From assembly GCF_029590555.1 (NCBI RefSeq), contig NZ_CP081001.1, forward strand, positions 2,170,001 through 2,234,000: a stretch of 64,000 bases of DNA. The letters run 5' to 3'. A program made the translations under genes and the position numbers. Of the stretch, positions 18,500 to 26,749 are shown piece after piece. Numbering within the stretch: position 1 is the stretch's first letter; each line of letters opens with the position of its first letter. This DNA is from Sphingobium sp. V4. GTDB taxonomy: Bacteria; Pseudomonadota; Alphaproteobacteria; Sphingomonadales; Sphingomonadaceae. The notes below the pieces were generated by a model. It was not told the origin of the DNA and ran no database searches. It was given only the letters and a program-made list of their open reading frames with translations.

Positions 18500-19447
18500 A
18501 TGAAAGGGTGGAAGGCACAGGCCGGCATTGTCGCGCTGGCGCTGGCCGCGCTCGTCGCTCCGCGCCTGATCACCGCCGCCCCGCTCGACCTGCTGGACAG
18601 CGCGCCGGCGCCGATCGATCCCGCCGAACAGCCTGGCGACAATTTCCCCGGCTCCGCCTTCTTCTATGCCGAGGGCGCGTTCGATCCGGCGCCGGGCGTC
18701 GAGACGGTGCAAAGCCGGCATGTGCTGGGGCTGGACGCGGTCAAGGCCGCGCCCGCGGCGATCTTTCGCGGCATCACCGCGCTCGACGGCTACCGCGCGC
18801 TCAACTGCCTGACCAACGCGGTCTATTATGAAGCGGGCAACGAGCCGGAGGACGGGCAGCGCGCGGTGGCGCAGGTGGTACTCAACCGGGTGCGCAGCCG
18901 ACTCTGGCCCGACACGGTCTGCGGCGTCGTCTATGAAGGGTCGGAGCGGCTGGACTATAAATGCCAGTTCACCTTCAGCTGCGACGGGTCGATGGCGCGG
19001 ATGCCCGACGCCGCCGCCTGGGCGCGGTCCCGGCGGATCGCGCAGGATGCGCTGGCCGGGCAGGTCTATGCCCCTGTCGGCCTCGCCACCCATTATCATA
19101 CGCTGGCCGTGCGACCGGACTGGGCGTCGGCCCTTCAGCCTGTCGCGGTGGTGGGAGCGCATATCTTCTACCGCAATCCCGGTTTCAACGGGACGCCGGC
19201 CGCCTTCACCGCTCTTTATCGCGGGCATGAAGCGATTTCCGGCCCGGCTCGGCGCGTCTGGCCGGAGAGGCCCGCGACGCCGCCCGGCTATTGGTCCCCA
19301 ACGGGCGGCCCCGGCGCGCCCCCAGCGGCGGTCGCCCCGCTCCCGGCGCGGGTGGCGCCCTCGTCCCCCGCTATGGGCGAGGAGGACGGCCTGCCGGAAT
19401 CCACCATCCGCCCCGAATATCGCAACAGCGGCCGTCCTCTGACCTGA
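18500..19447 (+). CDS. SleB-family cell wall hydrolase, exported
   Basis: A predicted peptidoglycan hydrolase of the hydrolase_2 (SleB) family. The ATG at 18500 gives a signal-like N-terminus (MKGWKAQAGIVALALAALVA); an upstream TTG at 18467 is less likely. The SleB core is visible as NCLTNAVYYEAGNEPEDGQ, with the conserved Glu, then VAQVVLNRVR and the disulfide-prone CQFTFSC. The C-terminal 60 residues are Pro-rich. It is divergent from cysK. Role in wall remodelling is inferred from the family. Confidence 0.85.
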   Translation: MKGWKAQAGIVALALAALVAPRLITAAPLDLLDSAPAPIDPAEQPGDNFPGSAFFYAEGAFDPAPGVETVQSRHVLGLDAVKAAPAAIFRGITALDGYRALNCLTNAVYYEAGNEPEDGQRAVAQVVLNRVRSRLWPDTVCGVVYEGSERLDYKCQFTFSCDGSMARMPDAAAWARSRRIAQDALAGQVYAPVGLATHYHTLAVRPDWASALQPVAVVGAHIFYRNPGFNGTPAAFTALYRGHEAISGPARRVWPERPATPPGYWSPTGGPGAPPAAVAPLPARVAPSSPAMGEEDGLPESTIRPEYRNSGRPLT

Positions 19448-19643
19448 GCTTGCGCGCATGACAGAGGGTCGGATCGCGGAACTTTTTTCCGGTTAACGCC
19501 TCGTAGGCCATTCAAATCGCTGAAATGTCTGAGAAATTAAAATCGAAGATTTTTCCCTCGGTCGGGAACCGATCTGCGATTTCGTGGGTTCTGCACACCG
19601 GATAGCAAATCTTTTGCCCCCCGCTCTTGCTATCCACAAAATA

Positions 19644-19695
19644 TGAGCCCGGAACGTTTCTCCCCCCCCCGACGCGTTCCGGGCTCAGACTTTTT
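19644..19695 (+). terminator. Strong hairpin with T-run, possible terminator of a short transcript
   Basis: TGAGCCCGGAACG at 19644-19656 pairs perfectly with CGTTCCGGGCTCA at 19675-19687 (13 bp, C-rich 18-base loop), followed by GACTTTTT. It is about 200 bases after the SleB-type gene and before the entericidin gene, so it could end the hydrolase transcript or a small RNA starting upstream. Confidence 0.55.
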
Positions 19696-19728
19696 CAAAT
19701 CCCTGAAATCTTTATTATTTCTGGCTTC

Positions 19729-19753
19729 GGAACGGAATGTTCCGGGACGGGTT
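19729..19753 (+). promoter_or_regulatory. Candidate EcfG-type stress promoter before the entericidin gene
   Basis: GGAAC at 19729-19733, a 16-base spacer and GGTT at 19750-19753. The alphaproteobacterial general stress sigma factor EcfG recognises GGAAC-N16/17-CGTT, so only one base of the -10 differs. A start site near 19760 would give a leader of about 50 bases before the ATG at 19813. The site overlaps a short dyad. Confidence 0.4.
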
Positions 19754-19812
19754 CTCCTCTCGTAGCCGCCATGGCGTCGTCCTGTGCGGCTGGACCTTTG
19801 AGGAGATTTTCG

Positions 19813-19941
19813 ATGACGAAGAAGATCCTGGCAGCGCTGCTGCTTACCGGTTCGCTGATGGTTGCCGCCTGCAACACGGTGGAAGGCGCGGGCCGCGACG
19901 TGCAGAGCGCCGGCAAGGCCGTGGAGGATGTCGCGGATTAA
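19813..19941 (+). CDS. Entericidin A/B family small lipoprotein
   Basis: A 42-residue lipoprotein precursor. The signal is MTKKILAALLLTGSLMVAAC with lipobox VAAC, leaving a mature peptide of about 23 residues (CNTVEGAGRDVQSAGKA...) typical of entericidins. AGGAG at 19801-19805 lies 7 bases before the ATG. Entericidins are small cell-envelope lipoproteins linked to stress in enterobacteria; in alphaproteobacteria they are often stress-induced. A strong terminator follows at 19981. Confidence 0.9.
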   Translation: MTKKILAALLLTGSLMVAACNTVEGAGRDVQSAGKAVEDVAD

Positions 19942-19980
19942 CATTACGCGTCAGCATTGGAACGACCCCCTCCCTAGCAT

Positions 19981-20010
19981 GGCCCGCCTCCCCGAGGCGG
20001 GCCTTTTTTT
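19981..20010 (+). terminator. Rho-independent terminator of the entericidin gene
   Basis: GGCCCGCC pairs with GGCGGGCC across a short loop, followed immediately by seven T. It lies 40 bases after the entericidin stop. Confidence 0.9.
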
Positions 20011-20052
20011 GCTGCCATGCGCGCTGCACCGTCGCCAGCAACGGGTGACGGA

Positions 20053-20571
20053 TCAGGCGGAAAAGGCAGGCGCGGCGAGCGCGCGGGCGTGGTCGCGGAT
20101 GCCCGCGGGCCAGCTGTCCGACAGCGATATATACAGTTGTTCGTCCCTGGCGTAGAGCGCCCGGATCGCCGCCTCATAGCCCGGCCGATCGCCCGCCATG
20201 GCGGTGAGGAAATGATAGGCGGCATCCATCGCGAAACGGGGGTCGGGCGCATCGGCGCTGGCCTTGCGTGCGGCATCCACCAGGCGCCGGAGCGCGGCCG
20301 AGGCGCCGCCCGGCTGGGCCGCCAGCCAGTCCCAATGGCGCGGCAGCAATGTCACCTCGCGCGGCTGGACGCCCAGTTTCGGGCGTCCCCGGCCCCGTGG
20401 TGCCTCCACCGGGCCGCGCAGATCGATGTCGACCTGGCGGCCGGTGCTGTCGTCGAACAGCAGGATGGTGGGCGCATCGTCGCCGACGGCGCGCAAGGCC
20501 TCCCGCATTTCCGCCTCGTCGCCGGTCGCGATCCAATAGTCGCCCGCAAAGGCGGTGAAAGTCCGTTCCAT
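20053..20571 (-). CDS. DUF2239 family protein
   Basis: 172 residues from the ATG at 20571, chosen because AAGGAG lies 6 bases upstream; an ATG at 20589 is also in frame. The sequence starts MERTFTAFAGDYWIATGD and contains PRGRGRPKLGVQPREVTLLPRHWDWL, an Arg-rich stretch followed by a helix like that in DUF2239 proteins. The basic RGRPKLG element and the PRHWDWL helix suggest nucleic acid binding, but this is inference. A dyad operator lies just upstream (20597-20632). No membrane segment. Function unknown. Confidence 0.75.
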   Translation of the reverse strand: MERTFTAFAGDYWIATGDEAEMREALRAVGDDAPTILLFDDSTGRQVDIDLRGPVEAPRGRGRPKLGVQPREVTLLPRHWDWLAAQPGGASAALRRLVDAARKASADAPDPRFAMDAAYHFLTAMAGDRPGYEAAIRALYARDEQLYISLSDSWPAGIRDHARALAAPAFSA

Positions 20572-20596
20572 GCCGATCTCCTTCGGCATGGTTATT

Positions 20597-20632
20597 ATTA
20601 CCCGGATTTTATTGAGTCAATATTGCCCGGAT
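20597..20632. promoter_or_regulatory. Dyad operator upstream of the DUF2239 gene
   Basis: Two direct 11-bp copies, ATTACCCGGAT at 20597 and ATTGCCCGGAT at 20622, are 25 bp apart and flank a perfect odd palindrome TATTGAGTCAATA (20610-20622). Each copy is part of an imperfect TTACCCGGATAA palindrome. The sequence is markedly AT-rich and sits directly before the gene start. Confidence 0.6.
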
Positions 20633-20637
20633 AATAA

Positions 20638-21414
20638 TTAGCGGGGGCGCAGTTCCACCCAGGTCGGCGCATGATCGCTGGCCTTTTCCCGGCCGCGAAA
20701 TTCCTTGTCGACCTGCGCGTCGATCAGACGGTCGGCAGCGGCGGGGCTGAGCAGCAGATGGTCGATACGGAAGCCCGCATCGCGCGGCCAGGCGTTCATC
20801 TGATAGTCCCAGAAGGTCCAGACGCCGCCGGCGGGATGGCGGCTGAGGATCGCGTCGGTCCACCCGTCCCCGAGCAGGCGGCGGTAGGCGGCTCGGCTTT
20901 CGGGCTGCATCAGCGCGTCGTCCTGCATCGCCTTGACCGAATAGACGTCCACGTCGCGCGGAATGACATTATAGTCGCCGGCCAGGATGGCAGGCACTTC
21001 CTCCGCCCATATTTCGGCGGCGCGCGTCCGCAGCCGCTGCATCCAGCGCAGCTTATAGTCGAATTTCGGGCCGGGCTGCGGATTGCCGTTGGGCAGGTAG
21101 ATGCTGGCGACCCGCACGCCCTTCACATCGGCTTCCAGATAGCGGCTATGCTCGTCCTCCGGCTCGCCCTCCAGACCCCGCCGCACCTCGACCGGCGTTT
21201 CCCCGCGCGCGAGGATGGCGACGCCATTGAACCCCTTTTGCCCGTGCCAGATGACGCCATAGCCGGCCGCCTCTATGTCCTTGACCGGGAAGGTGTCGTC
21301 GCTGGTCTTGATTTCCTGGAGGCAGGCGATGTCGGGTCGCGTTTCGTCCAGCCATTCCAGCAGGCGCGGCAGGCGCGCCTTGATGCCGTTGATGTTGAAG
21401 GTGGCGATCCGCAT
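20638..21414 (-). CDS. xthA: Exodeoxyribonuclease III (AP endonuclease, XthA family)
   Basis: Repairs abasic sites and trims 3' ends in base excision repair. The endonuclease/exonuclease/phosphatase fold is seen from MRIATFNINGIKARL, through the metal-binding CLQEIK, YLPNG, GDYNVIP, to SDHAPTWVEL with the catalytic Asp-His. 258 residues, normal length. The DUF2239 gene follows after the operator-bearing gap; the two are probably separate transcripts. Confidence 0.95.
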   Translation of the reverse strand: MRIATFNINGIKARLPRLLEWLDETRPDIACLQEIKTSDDTFPVKDIEAAGYGVIWHGQKGFNGVAILARGETPVEVRRGLEGEPEDEHSRYLEADVKGVRVASIYLPNGNPQPGPKFDYKLRWMQRLRTRAAEIWAEEVPAILAGDYNVIPRDVDVYSVKAMQDDALMQPESRAAYRRLLGDGWTDAILSRHPAGGVWTFWDYQMNAWPRDAGFRIDHLLLSPAAADRLIDAQVDKEFRGREKASDHAPTWVELRPR

Positions 21415-21432
21415 CCGACTTCCTTATCCAAA

Positions 21433-21504
21433 CCGTTCAGGCTGCCAGCGCCCTGCCCTGCTCTTTAAAGAAGTAATGCCCTTCGACAAGCTCAGCGCGA
21501 ACGG
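21433..21504. repeat. Palindromic dispersed repeat, copy 2 (degenerate left arm)
   Basis: CCGTTCAGGCTGCC at 21433 opens the element; the centre is CTCTTTAAAGAAGTAATG and the right arm is CCCTTCGACAAGCTCAGCG plus CGAACGG, ending at 21504. The right arm and centre match the copy at 1338-1417 closely; the left arm has decayed after 10 bases. Confidence 0.65.
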
Positions 21505-21529
21505 CGGCTGGAAAAACGGAAGACGGAAA

Positions 21530-21856
21530 TCAGACCGAGAAGCTGGTCCCGCAGCCGCAGCCGGCGGTGGCGTTGGGGTTCGTCACCTTGAACGCCTGTC
21601 CGCCCAGGTCGGACACGAAATCGACCGCGGAGCCACGCACCAGGTCGATGCTGACATCGTCCACCACCAGGGTCACGCCATCCCGCTCGATCGACAGGTC
21701 GTCCGCCTCGACCGCGTCGGCCAGGCCGAAGCGATATTGGAAGCCCGAGCAGCCACCGCCTTCCACCGACAGGCGGAGAATGGCGGGCTTGCCCTGTTTT
21801 GCGGCGATCGCGGCGACGCGCGCGGCGGCGGAGGGGGTAAGGTCGATGTCGGCCAT
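21530..21856 (-). CDS. erpA: Iron-sulfur cluster carrier ErpA (A-type, HesB family)
   Basis: An A-type carrier that passes Fe-S clusters to apoproteins. The 108-residue protein carries the three ligating cysteines in their usual places: Cys36 in GGGCSGFQ, and Cys100 and Cys102 in AGCGCG. It starts MADIDLTPSAAARV. A-type carriers ErpA, IscA and SufA are hard to separate by sequence alone; no isc or suf genes are nearby. The terminator at 21878 separates it from the M23 gene upstream. Confidence 0.88.
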   Translation of the reverse strand: MADIDLTPSAAARVAAIAAKQGKPAILRLSVEGGGCSGFQYRFGLADAVEADDLSIERDGVTLVVDDVSIDLVRGSAVDFVSDLGGQAFKVTNPNATAGCGCGTSFSV

Positions 21857-21877
21857 GCTGCCTAGATAGGATCAGGC

Positions 21878-21913
21878 AAAAGGCCCGGCAACCCATCGGG
21901 CGCCGGGCCTTTT
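21878..21913. terminator. Bidirectional-type terminator between the M23 and erpA genes
   Basis: AAAAGGCCCGGC at 21878-21889 pairs perfectly with GCCGGGCCTTTT at 21902-21913 (12 bp, 12-base loop), with T-runs in either direction. On the minus strand it ends the M23 peptidase transcript. Confidence 0.85.
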
Positions 21914-21935
21914 GCGAATTTCAAGGATGAGGCGA

Positions 21936-22667
21936 TCAGTCGGCGGCCTTTTCCTGCGCCTTGGTCGGGCCGCCCATGGCGACCGGCGGCTTGGTGTTCA
22001 TCGCCACCAGATAGTCGGGACCGGCGACGAACGGGATCGGGTTGATCGCGGCGCCGTCGACGCGCACCTCATAATGGAGGTGGCTGCCGGTGGAACGGCC
22101 GGTCGACCCCATCAGGCCGATGATCTGACCGCGCTTCACATAGCTGTTGGCGGCGACGAGCAGCTTCGACATATGGCCGTAGCGCGTTTCCATGCCGCTG
22201 CCATGGGTGATCTGCACCAGATTGCCATAGCCGCTGGCCCATCCGGCGCGGCTGATGACGCCGTCGGCCGTCGCGTAGATGGGTGTGCCGATCGGGCCGG
22301 GAATGTCGATGCCCTTGTGCATCCGTGCGCCGCCGTTGAAGGGATCGGAACGGACGCCATAGTTGGAGGTCAGCGACAGCTTGGCCACCGGACGACCGGA
22401 CGGGATATAGGCCGATGCCTTGGGCGTGCCATCGAGCCGCTGGAGGCTGGCGAACAGATTGGAGAAGGCAGGATCGGCCTTGCTGTCCTGCCCGGCGGCG
22501 GCGGCAGGCACCTCGCCATAGGGATCATCGTCGTCGGTGGATGCCTGGGCCGGGGCTGCGGCGCACAGGACGCCGGCAATGCCGATGGCTCCAAAAAATT
22601 TCACCAGCTTCGACGCGGACTGGAACATTTGCGATCCGCGCGCATTGACCGTGTTAAGAACCGACAT
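21936..22667 (-). CDS. M23 family peptidase (LytM-type), exported
   Basis: A predicted zinc endopeptidase or LytM-domain protein acting on peptidoglycan in the periplasm. There is a hydrophobic signal at about 20-42 ending AAPAQAS. The LytM domain is visible: MHKGIDIPGP with the metal His and Asp, GWASGYGNLVQI, and the catalytic HLHYE. All zinc ligands appear present, so it may be active rather than a divisome-activator pseudoenzyme. 243 residues. It has a terminator directly downstream. Confidence 0.9.
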   Translation of the reverse strand: MSVLNTVNARGSQMFQSASKLVKFFGAIGIAGVLCAAAPAQASTDDDDPYGEVPAAAAGQDSKADPAFSNLFASLQRLDGTPKASAYIPSGRPVAKLSLTSNYGVRSDPFNGGARMHKGIDIPGPIGTPIYATADGVISRAGWASGYGNLVQITHGSGMETRYGHMSKLLVAANSYVKRGQIIGLMGSTGRSTGSHLHYEVRVDGAAINPIPFVAGPDYLVAMNTKPPVAMGGPTKAQEKAAD

Positions 22668-22773
22668 GCAGACCCCGACTATGAGACCGGAGACTTGTGC
22701 CTCTCGGTGCTTCCCGTGTTATCTCTTTGGCGACCTGGATCGCCCCCGCTGTCTGCACAGTGCCGATCACGGA

Positions 22774-23598
22774 TCAGGTTGCAAGCGGAGTGTAAAATTC
22801 TTCGGTTAAACCGGCCTGTCGACGCGCCGAGTCGTTGAACGGCGGCTTAACGACGCCGCGAAAATACTGTTTCACAAGGATTTGGTAATGATTGGGGGCG
22901 TCCAGCCCCAGTCTGTTCGTCGCCCAGGCGAACCATTTGGTCCCCGCCGAGACATGGCGAATCTCGTCGTTCATGATGCGCCGCAGCATCCGGGCCGACG
23001 CCATGTCCCCCGCCCCCTCGAACCGCTCGACCGTCGCCGGGGTGATGTCGAGCGCGCGCGCCTCCAGCACCATCGGCACGATGGCGAGCCGGGCGAGCGC
23101 GTCCCCCGCCGTCTCCTCCGCCGCCTGCCACAGGCCGTCATGCGCGGGCAGCGCGCCATAATGGCTGCCGACCTGCCGCAGCCGACGGTCGAGCAGCGCG
23201 AAGTGCATCGCTTCCTCCGCGCCGACCTGCATCCACTGATCGGTGAAGGCGCGCGGAAATGCGCCGCCGAACCGACCGATCAGGTCGAAGGCGAGGTCGA
23301 TCGCGACAAATTCGATATGGGCGAGCGCATGGAGCATGGCGATGCGCGACCGTTCCGATCCGATCCTGCCGCGCCGGGGCATCCGGTTGGGGGGCAGCAA
23401 TTCGGGCGCGTCCGGGCGTGCGGGCCGGTCGGGCATCGCGCCGTCGAAGCGATGCGCGAGCCGGCCCAGCCGCCAGGCCCGCGCCGTCGCGCGCGCCGCC
23501 ATCAGCTTTTCATAGGGATCAGCGGTCAGCATGACATGGGCGCAGGCCGCGCCCACGCTGTCGATGGGCATAGGCTCGATCGAAACCGGCAGGGTCAA
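22774..23598 (-). CDS. DUF455 ferritin-like protein
   Basis: A diiron-type four-helix protein family of unknown function. Metal-ligand patterns are AHIEFVAIDLAFD, GAEEAMHFALLDRRL and NDEIRHVSAG. I chose the TTG at 23598 because it overlaps the bcp stop (TTGA) and gives 274 residues starting (M)TLPVSIEPMPID; an ATG at 23571 is the alternative. It is the third gene of a coupled set glnE-bcp-DUF455. The pairing with a peroxiredoxin hints at oxidative or iron homeostasis, which is inference. Confidence 0.85.
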   Translation of the reverse strand: MTLPVSIEPMPIDSVGAACAHVMLTADPYEKLMAARATARAWRLGRLAHRFDGAMPDRPARPDAPELLPPNRMPRRGRIGSERSRIAMLHALAHIEFVAIDLAFDLIGRFGGAFPRAFTDQWMQVGAEEAMHFALLDRRLRQVGSHYGALPAHDGLWQAAEETAGDALARLAIVPMVLEARALDITPATVERFEGAGDMASARMLRRIMNDEIRHVSAGTKWFAWATNRLGLDAPNHYQILVKQYFRGVVKPPFNDSARRQAGLTEEFYTPLAT

Positions 23599-24059
23599 AG
23601 CGCTTGCACCGCCTCCAGCACGTCGGCGGCATGCCCCTTGACCTTCACCTTGGGCCAGACGCGCAGGATCGTGCCGTCGGCGCCGACCAGGAAGGTCGCG
23701 CGTTCGATCCCCATATATTTGCGGCCGTAGAGCGATTTTTCGACCCAGGTGCCGAAGGCTTCGCACGCATCGCCCGGCTCGTCGGACGCAAGGATCACGG
23801 TCAGGCCGTATTTTTCCGCGAACTTCTTGAGTTTCGCGGGCTTGTCCCTGGAAATGCCGATAACCGGCACCCCGGCGGCGGCATAGTCATCGGCCAGCGC
23901 GGTGAAATCCTTGGCCTCGTTGGTGCAGCCGGGCGTATCCGCCTTGGGATAGAAATAGACGACCAGCGGCTTGCCCCGATAGGCGTCCAGCGCGAAGTCT
24001 ACGCCATCCGCGTCCTTGAGCGCCACGGTGGGGATGGCGTCTCCCTGTTCCAGCATCAT
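23595..24059 (-). CDS. bcp: Thioredoxin-dependent peroxiredoxin, Bcp/PrxQ type
   Basis: Reduces hydroperoxides with thioredoxin. The peroxidatic Cys45 sits in DTPGCTNEA; a second Cys at 99 (SDEPGDACEAFG) could act as the resolving residue. 154 residues. The ATG at 24059 overlaps the glnE stop (ATGA), with a second ATG at 24056. Its stop is overlapped by the TTG of the DUF455 gene. Confidence 0.92.
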   Translation of the reverse strand: MMLEQGDAIPTVALKDADGVDFALDAYRGKPLVVYFYPKADTPGCTNEAKDFTALADDYAAAGVPVIGISRDKPAKLKKFAEKYGLTVILASDEPGDACEAFGTWVEKSLYGRKYMGIERATFLVGADGTILRVWPKVKVKGHAADVLEAVQAL

Positions 24060-26749
24060 CGGTCCTCCTGATAGGGCGCGGCGAGCGCAGCCCAGGCTTC
24101 GCCCACGCATATCCGCGCTCTGGCGTAGCTGGCAAGCAGCGCGTCCCAATCGGACGCCCCGCAGGCGCGGGCGACGAGCGGTCGGGTCGCCTCCGGCGGC
24201 TCGGTCGACTTTGGCGAGACGAGCCGGGATACCACCAGATAGCGGGTGATGAGGTCATGCGCGGCGATCAGGCCGGACGGCAGATGCCCGGCCGCGACCA
24301 GTTGCGCCAGCGCCTTGCCCAGATCGGGATCGAAGGCCATGCCATGGCGGAACTGAGTGATGTGGATGAGAAACTCCAGGTCCACCAGCCCGCCGGGCAC
24401 CAGCTTGACGTCGAGATCGCTGGCCGGCGGCTTGTGCCTGGCGATGTCGCCACGCATCTTCACCGCCTGCCGCGCCAGTTCGTCGAAATCGCGCGGGCGC
24501 CGGAGCGTCTCGGCAAGGATGGCGTCGATCGCGGCGCGGGCCTGCGGCGAACCGAACACGGGCCGGGCGCGGGTGAGCGCCAGATGCTCCCAGGTCCAGG
24601 CCTCCTCGCGCTGGTAGCGGGCGAAGCTGTCGAGGCTGACCGCGAGCAGCCCCTGCGCGCCGGACGGGCGCAGCCTGGTATCGACCTCATAGAGCGGGCC
24701 GGACGCGGTGTGGACCGACAGGGCGTTGGTGATACGCTGGCCCAGGCGGTTGAAATATTGCGTCGCGCCCAAAGGCTTTGGCCCATCCGATTCGGTCGAG
24801 AAATCGCCGGTGAAGAGATAGACGAGATCGAGGTCGGAGGCATGGGTCAGCACGCCGCCGCCCATGCGGCCCAGCGCCAGGATCAGCATCTCGCCGCCGG
24901 GCACCCGACCATGCGCCGCCTCGAACTGCGCGACAGTGGCGCTGGCCAGCGCCTCGATCGCGGCTTCGGCGACCCGGCCATAGCCCTTGCCCGCCTCCAG
25001 CGGATCGCCGCCCCGGATGATCTGGGCGCCCAATGCGAAGCGACGGTCGCCCACGCGCTGGCGCACCCGGTCGAGCAGCGCCTGATAATCCTCGCCTGGC
25101 TCCAGCGCGCCAAGCTGTCGCGCCAGCTGGTCCACCGGCGGCGGCGGATCGAAGGCGGAGGCGTCGATCAGCCCGTCGAGCAGTTCGGCGCGGCGGCCGA
25201 GCGCATCGGCGAGCGTCGGCGCATGGCTCAATATCTCCGCCAGCAATTCGACCAGCGCGGGCCGCGCGGCCAGCAGCTTGAAGAAATTGATCGCGCTGGG
25301 CAGCCGGGCGATCATGTCGTCGAGCCGGTTGAGCGCGCGGCTGGGATCGGGCGCCCTGGCCAGCGAGCGCATCAGGCCAGGCAGCAATGCCTCCAGCGCA
25401 TCGCGCGAGGGCGCGCTGCGCAGCGCGCGGATCGTGCCGCCGCGCCAGCGGGCGATGCGGGCCAGCGGCGTGTCGGGATCGGCGAAACCGATGTCGGCCA
25501 GCTGCGCCTTGAGCCGGTCCTCGTCCTGCGAGAGGGAGGCGTCCTCCTGTTCGGGGCCAAGGCGGTCATAGTTGCGGCCGACCCACTCGACATGCGGGCG
25601 CAGCAGGTCGAGCAGCGCCGCGCCATCGGACAGGCCGTGGAGCCGTGCGACATTGTCGAGGCTGTCGGCCGATTTCGACAGTTCGTGGGTCTGGCGGTCT
25701 TCCACCATCTGGAGCCGATGCTCGATCGTGCGGAACAGGATATAGGCCGCGTCGAGCCGGGCGGCGGCATCGGCGTCGATCACCCCCGCGCCGGCGAGCG
25801 CCGCCAGCGCCTGCCGCGTGTTGCCCGATCGCAGCGCGGGGTTGCGGCCGCCGTGGATGAGCTGGTGGACCTGCGCGAAGAATTCCACCTCGCGGATGCC
25901 GCCCCGCCCGCGCTTGAGATCATATCCCGGCCCGAACGCCTGCCCCTGCGCATAATGGTCGCGGATACGGCGGGATATGTCGACGATGGCGTCGATCGCG
26001 CCGAAATCAAGGCTGCGCCGCCAGACGAAGGGGCGGATCTGGCGCAGGAAATAGTCGCCCAGTTCCATGTCCCCCGCCGCCGGACGGGCGCGGATGAAGG
26101 CGGCCTGCTCCCAGCCGAGCGCGGTCGATTCATAATAGCCGATCGCCGCCTCCACCGGCAGCGCGATCGGCGTCGCCTCCGGCGAGGGCCGCAGCCGCAG
26201 GTCGACGCGAAAGACATAGCCGTCGCCGTCGCGATTGGTCAGCAGTTCGCTCATCCGCCGGCCGATGCGGACGGCGGCGTCAGCGACATCCTCCCGCTCG
26301 CCATGCGGCAGGGTGGCGGGATTGTAGAGGAGGATCGGGTCGATGTCGGACGAATAGTTGAGTTCCCGGCTGCCATGCTTGCCCAGCGCCAGCACGACGA
26401 AGCCGCGATGCTCGGCATCGGGATAGCGTTCCTGCATGGCGGCGGCGAGCGCTTCCTCCAGCGCCTGGTCGGCGAAATCGGACAAGGTGCGCGTAACCCG
26501 GTCCATGTCCCAGGCGCCCGCCAGATCGGCCGCCGCCACCGCCAGCGCGATGGCGCCGCGCCGACGCCGCAGCGAGCGGGCGATGCCGTCCTCAGGGCCG
26601 GCGACGGCCTGCGCCGCGCGGAGCGCCGCATCGAAATCGCCCGCCGCCAACTGCTCGGTCACGGTGGGAAAACGGTCCAGCGCGCGCGCCAGAAAGGGCG
26701 AATGGGCCCGGATGCGGGCCTGCGTTTCTGGCCAGTTCGTCACCATCAT
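24056..26749 (-). CDS. glnE: Bifunctional glutamine synthetase adenylyltransferase/adenylyl-removing enzyme GlnE
   Basis: Adenylylates and deadenylylates glutamine synthetase in response to PII proteins, setting nitrogen assimilation. Two nucleotidyltransferase domains are visible: the N-terminal one with GKHGSRELNYSSDIDPI and the C-terminal one with GRMGGGVLTHASDLDLV, each followed by a helical region. The 897-residue length fits alphaproteobacterial GlnE. It starts MMVTNWPETQARI and is coupled to bcp (ATGA). Confidence 0.96.
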   Translation of the reverse strand: MMVTNWPETQARIRAHSPFLARALDRFPTVTEQLAAGDFDAALRAAQAVAGPEDGIARSLRRRRGAIALAVAAADLAGAWDMDRVTRTLSDFADQALEEALAAAMQERYPDAEHRGFVVLALGKHGSRELNYSSDIDPILLYNPATLPHGEREDVADAAVRIGRRMSELLTNRDGDGYVFRVDLRLRPSPEATPIALPVEAAIGYYESTALGWEQAAFIRARPAAGDMELGDYFLRQIRPFVWRRSLDFGAIDAIVDISRRIRDHYAQGQAFGPGYDLKRGRGGIREVEFFAQVHQLIHGGRNPALRSGNTRQALAALAGAGVIDADAAARLDAAYILFRTIEHRLQMVEDRQTHELSKSADSLDNVARLHGLSDGAALLDLLRPHVEWVGRNYDRLGPEQEDASLSQDEDRLKAQLADIGFADPDTPLARIARWRGGTIRALRSAPSRDALEALLPGLMRSLARAPDPSRALNRLDDMIARLPSAINFFKLLAARPALVELLAEILSHAPTLADALGRRAELLDGLIDASAFDPPPPVDQLARQLGALEPGEDYQALLDRVRQRVGDRRFALGAQIIRGGDPLEAGKGYGRVAEAAIEALASATVAQFEAAHGRVPGGEMLILALGRMGGGVLTHASDLDLVYLFTGDFSTESDGPKPLGATQYFNRLGQRITNALSVHTASGPLYEVDTRLRPSGAQGLLAVSLDSFARYQREEAWTWEHLALTRARPVFGSPQARAAIDAILAETLRRPRDFDELARQAVKMRGDIARHKPPASDLDVKLVPGGLVDLEFLIHITQFRHGMAFDPDLGKALAQLVAAGHLPSGLIAAHDLITRYLVVSRLVSPKSTEPPEATRPLVARACGASDWDALLASYARARICVGEAWAALAAPYQEDR

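Larger units (their letters stand above)
19448..19812. other. Gene-free structured region before the entericidin gene
   Basis: 365 bases without a convincing protein gene. It contains three successive inverted repeats: GGATAGCAA (19600-19608) with TTGCTATCC (19627-19635); a perfect 13-bp stem at 19644-19656 and 19675-19687 followed by a T-run; and CGGAAC/GTTCCG at 19728-19744. Local sequence is AT-richer than the surroundings. This could be a small RNA gene, a leader or regulatory DNA. Confidence 0.5.

Noticed and set aside
19478..19505. GGAAC followed by CGTA as an EcfG promoter
   Set aside because: The spacer is 19 bases, too long for the consensus, and the -10 is poor. The site at 19729 fits better.
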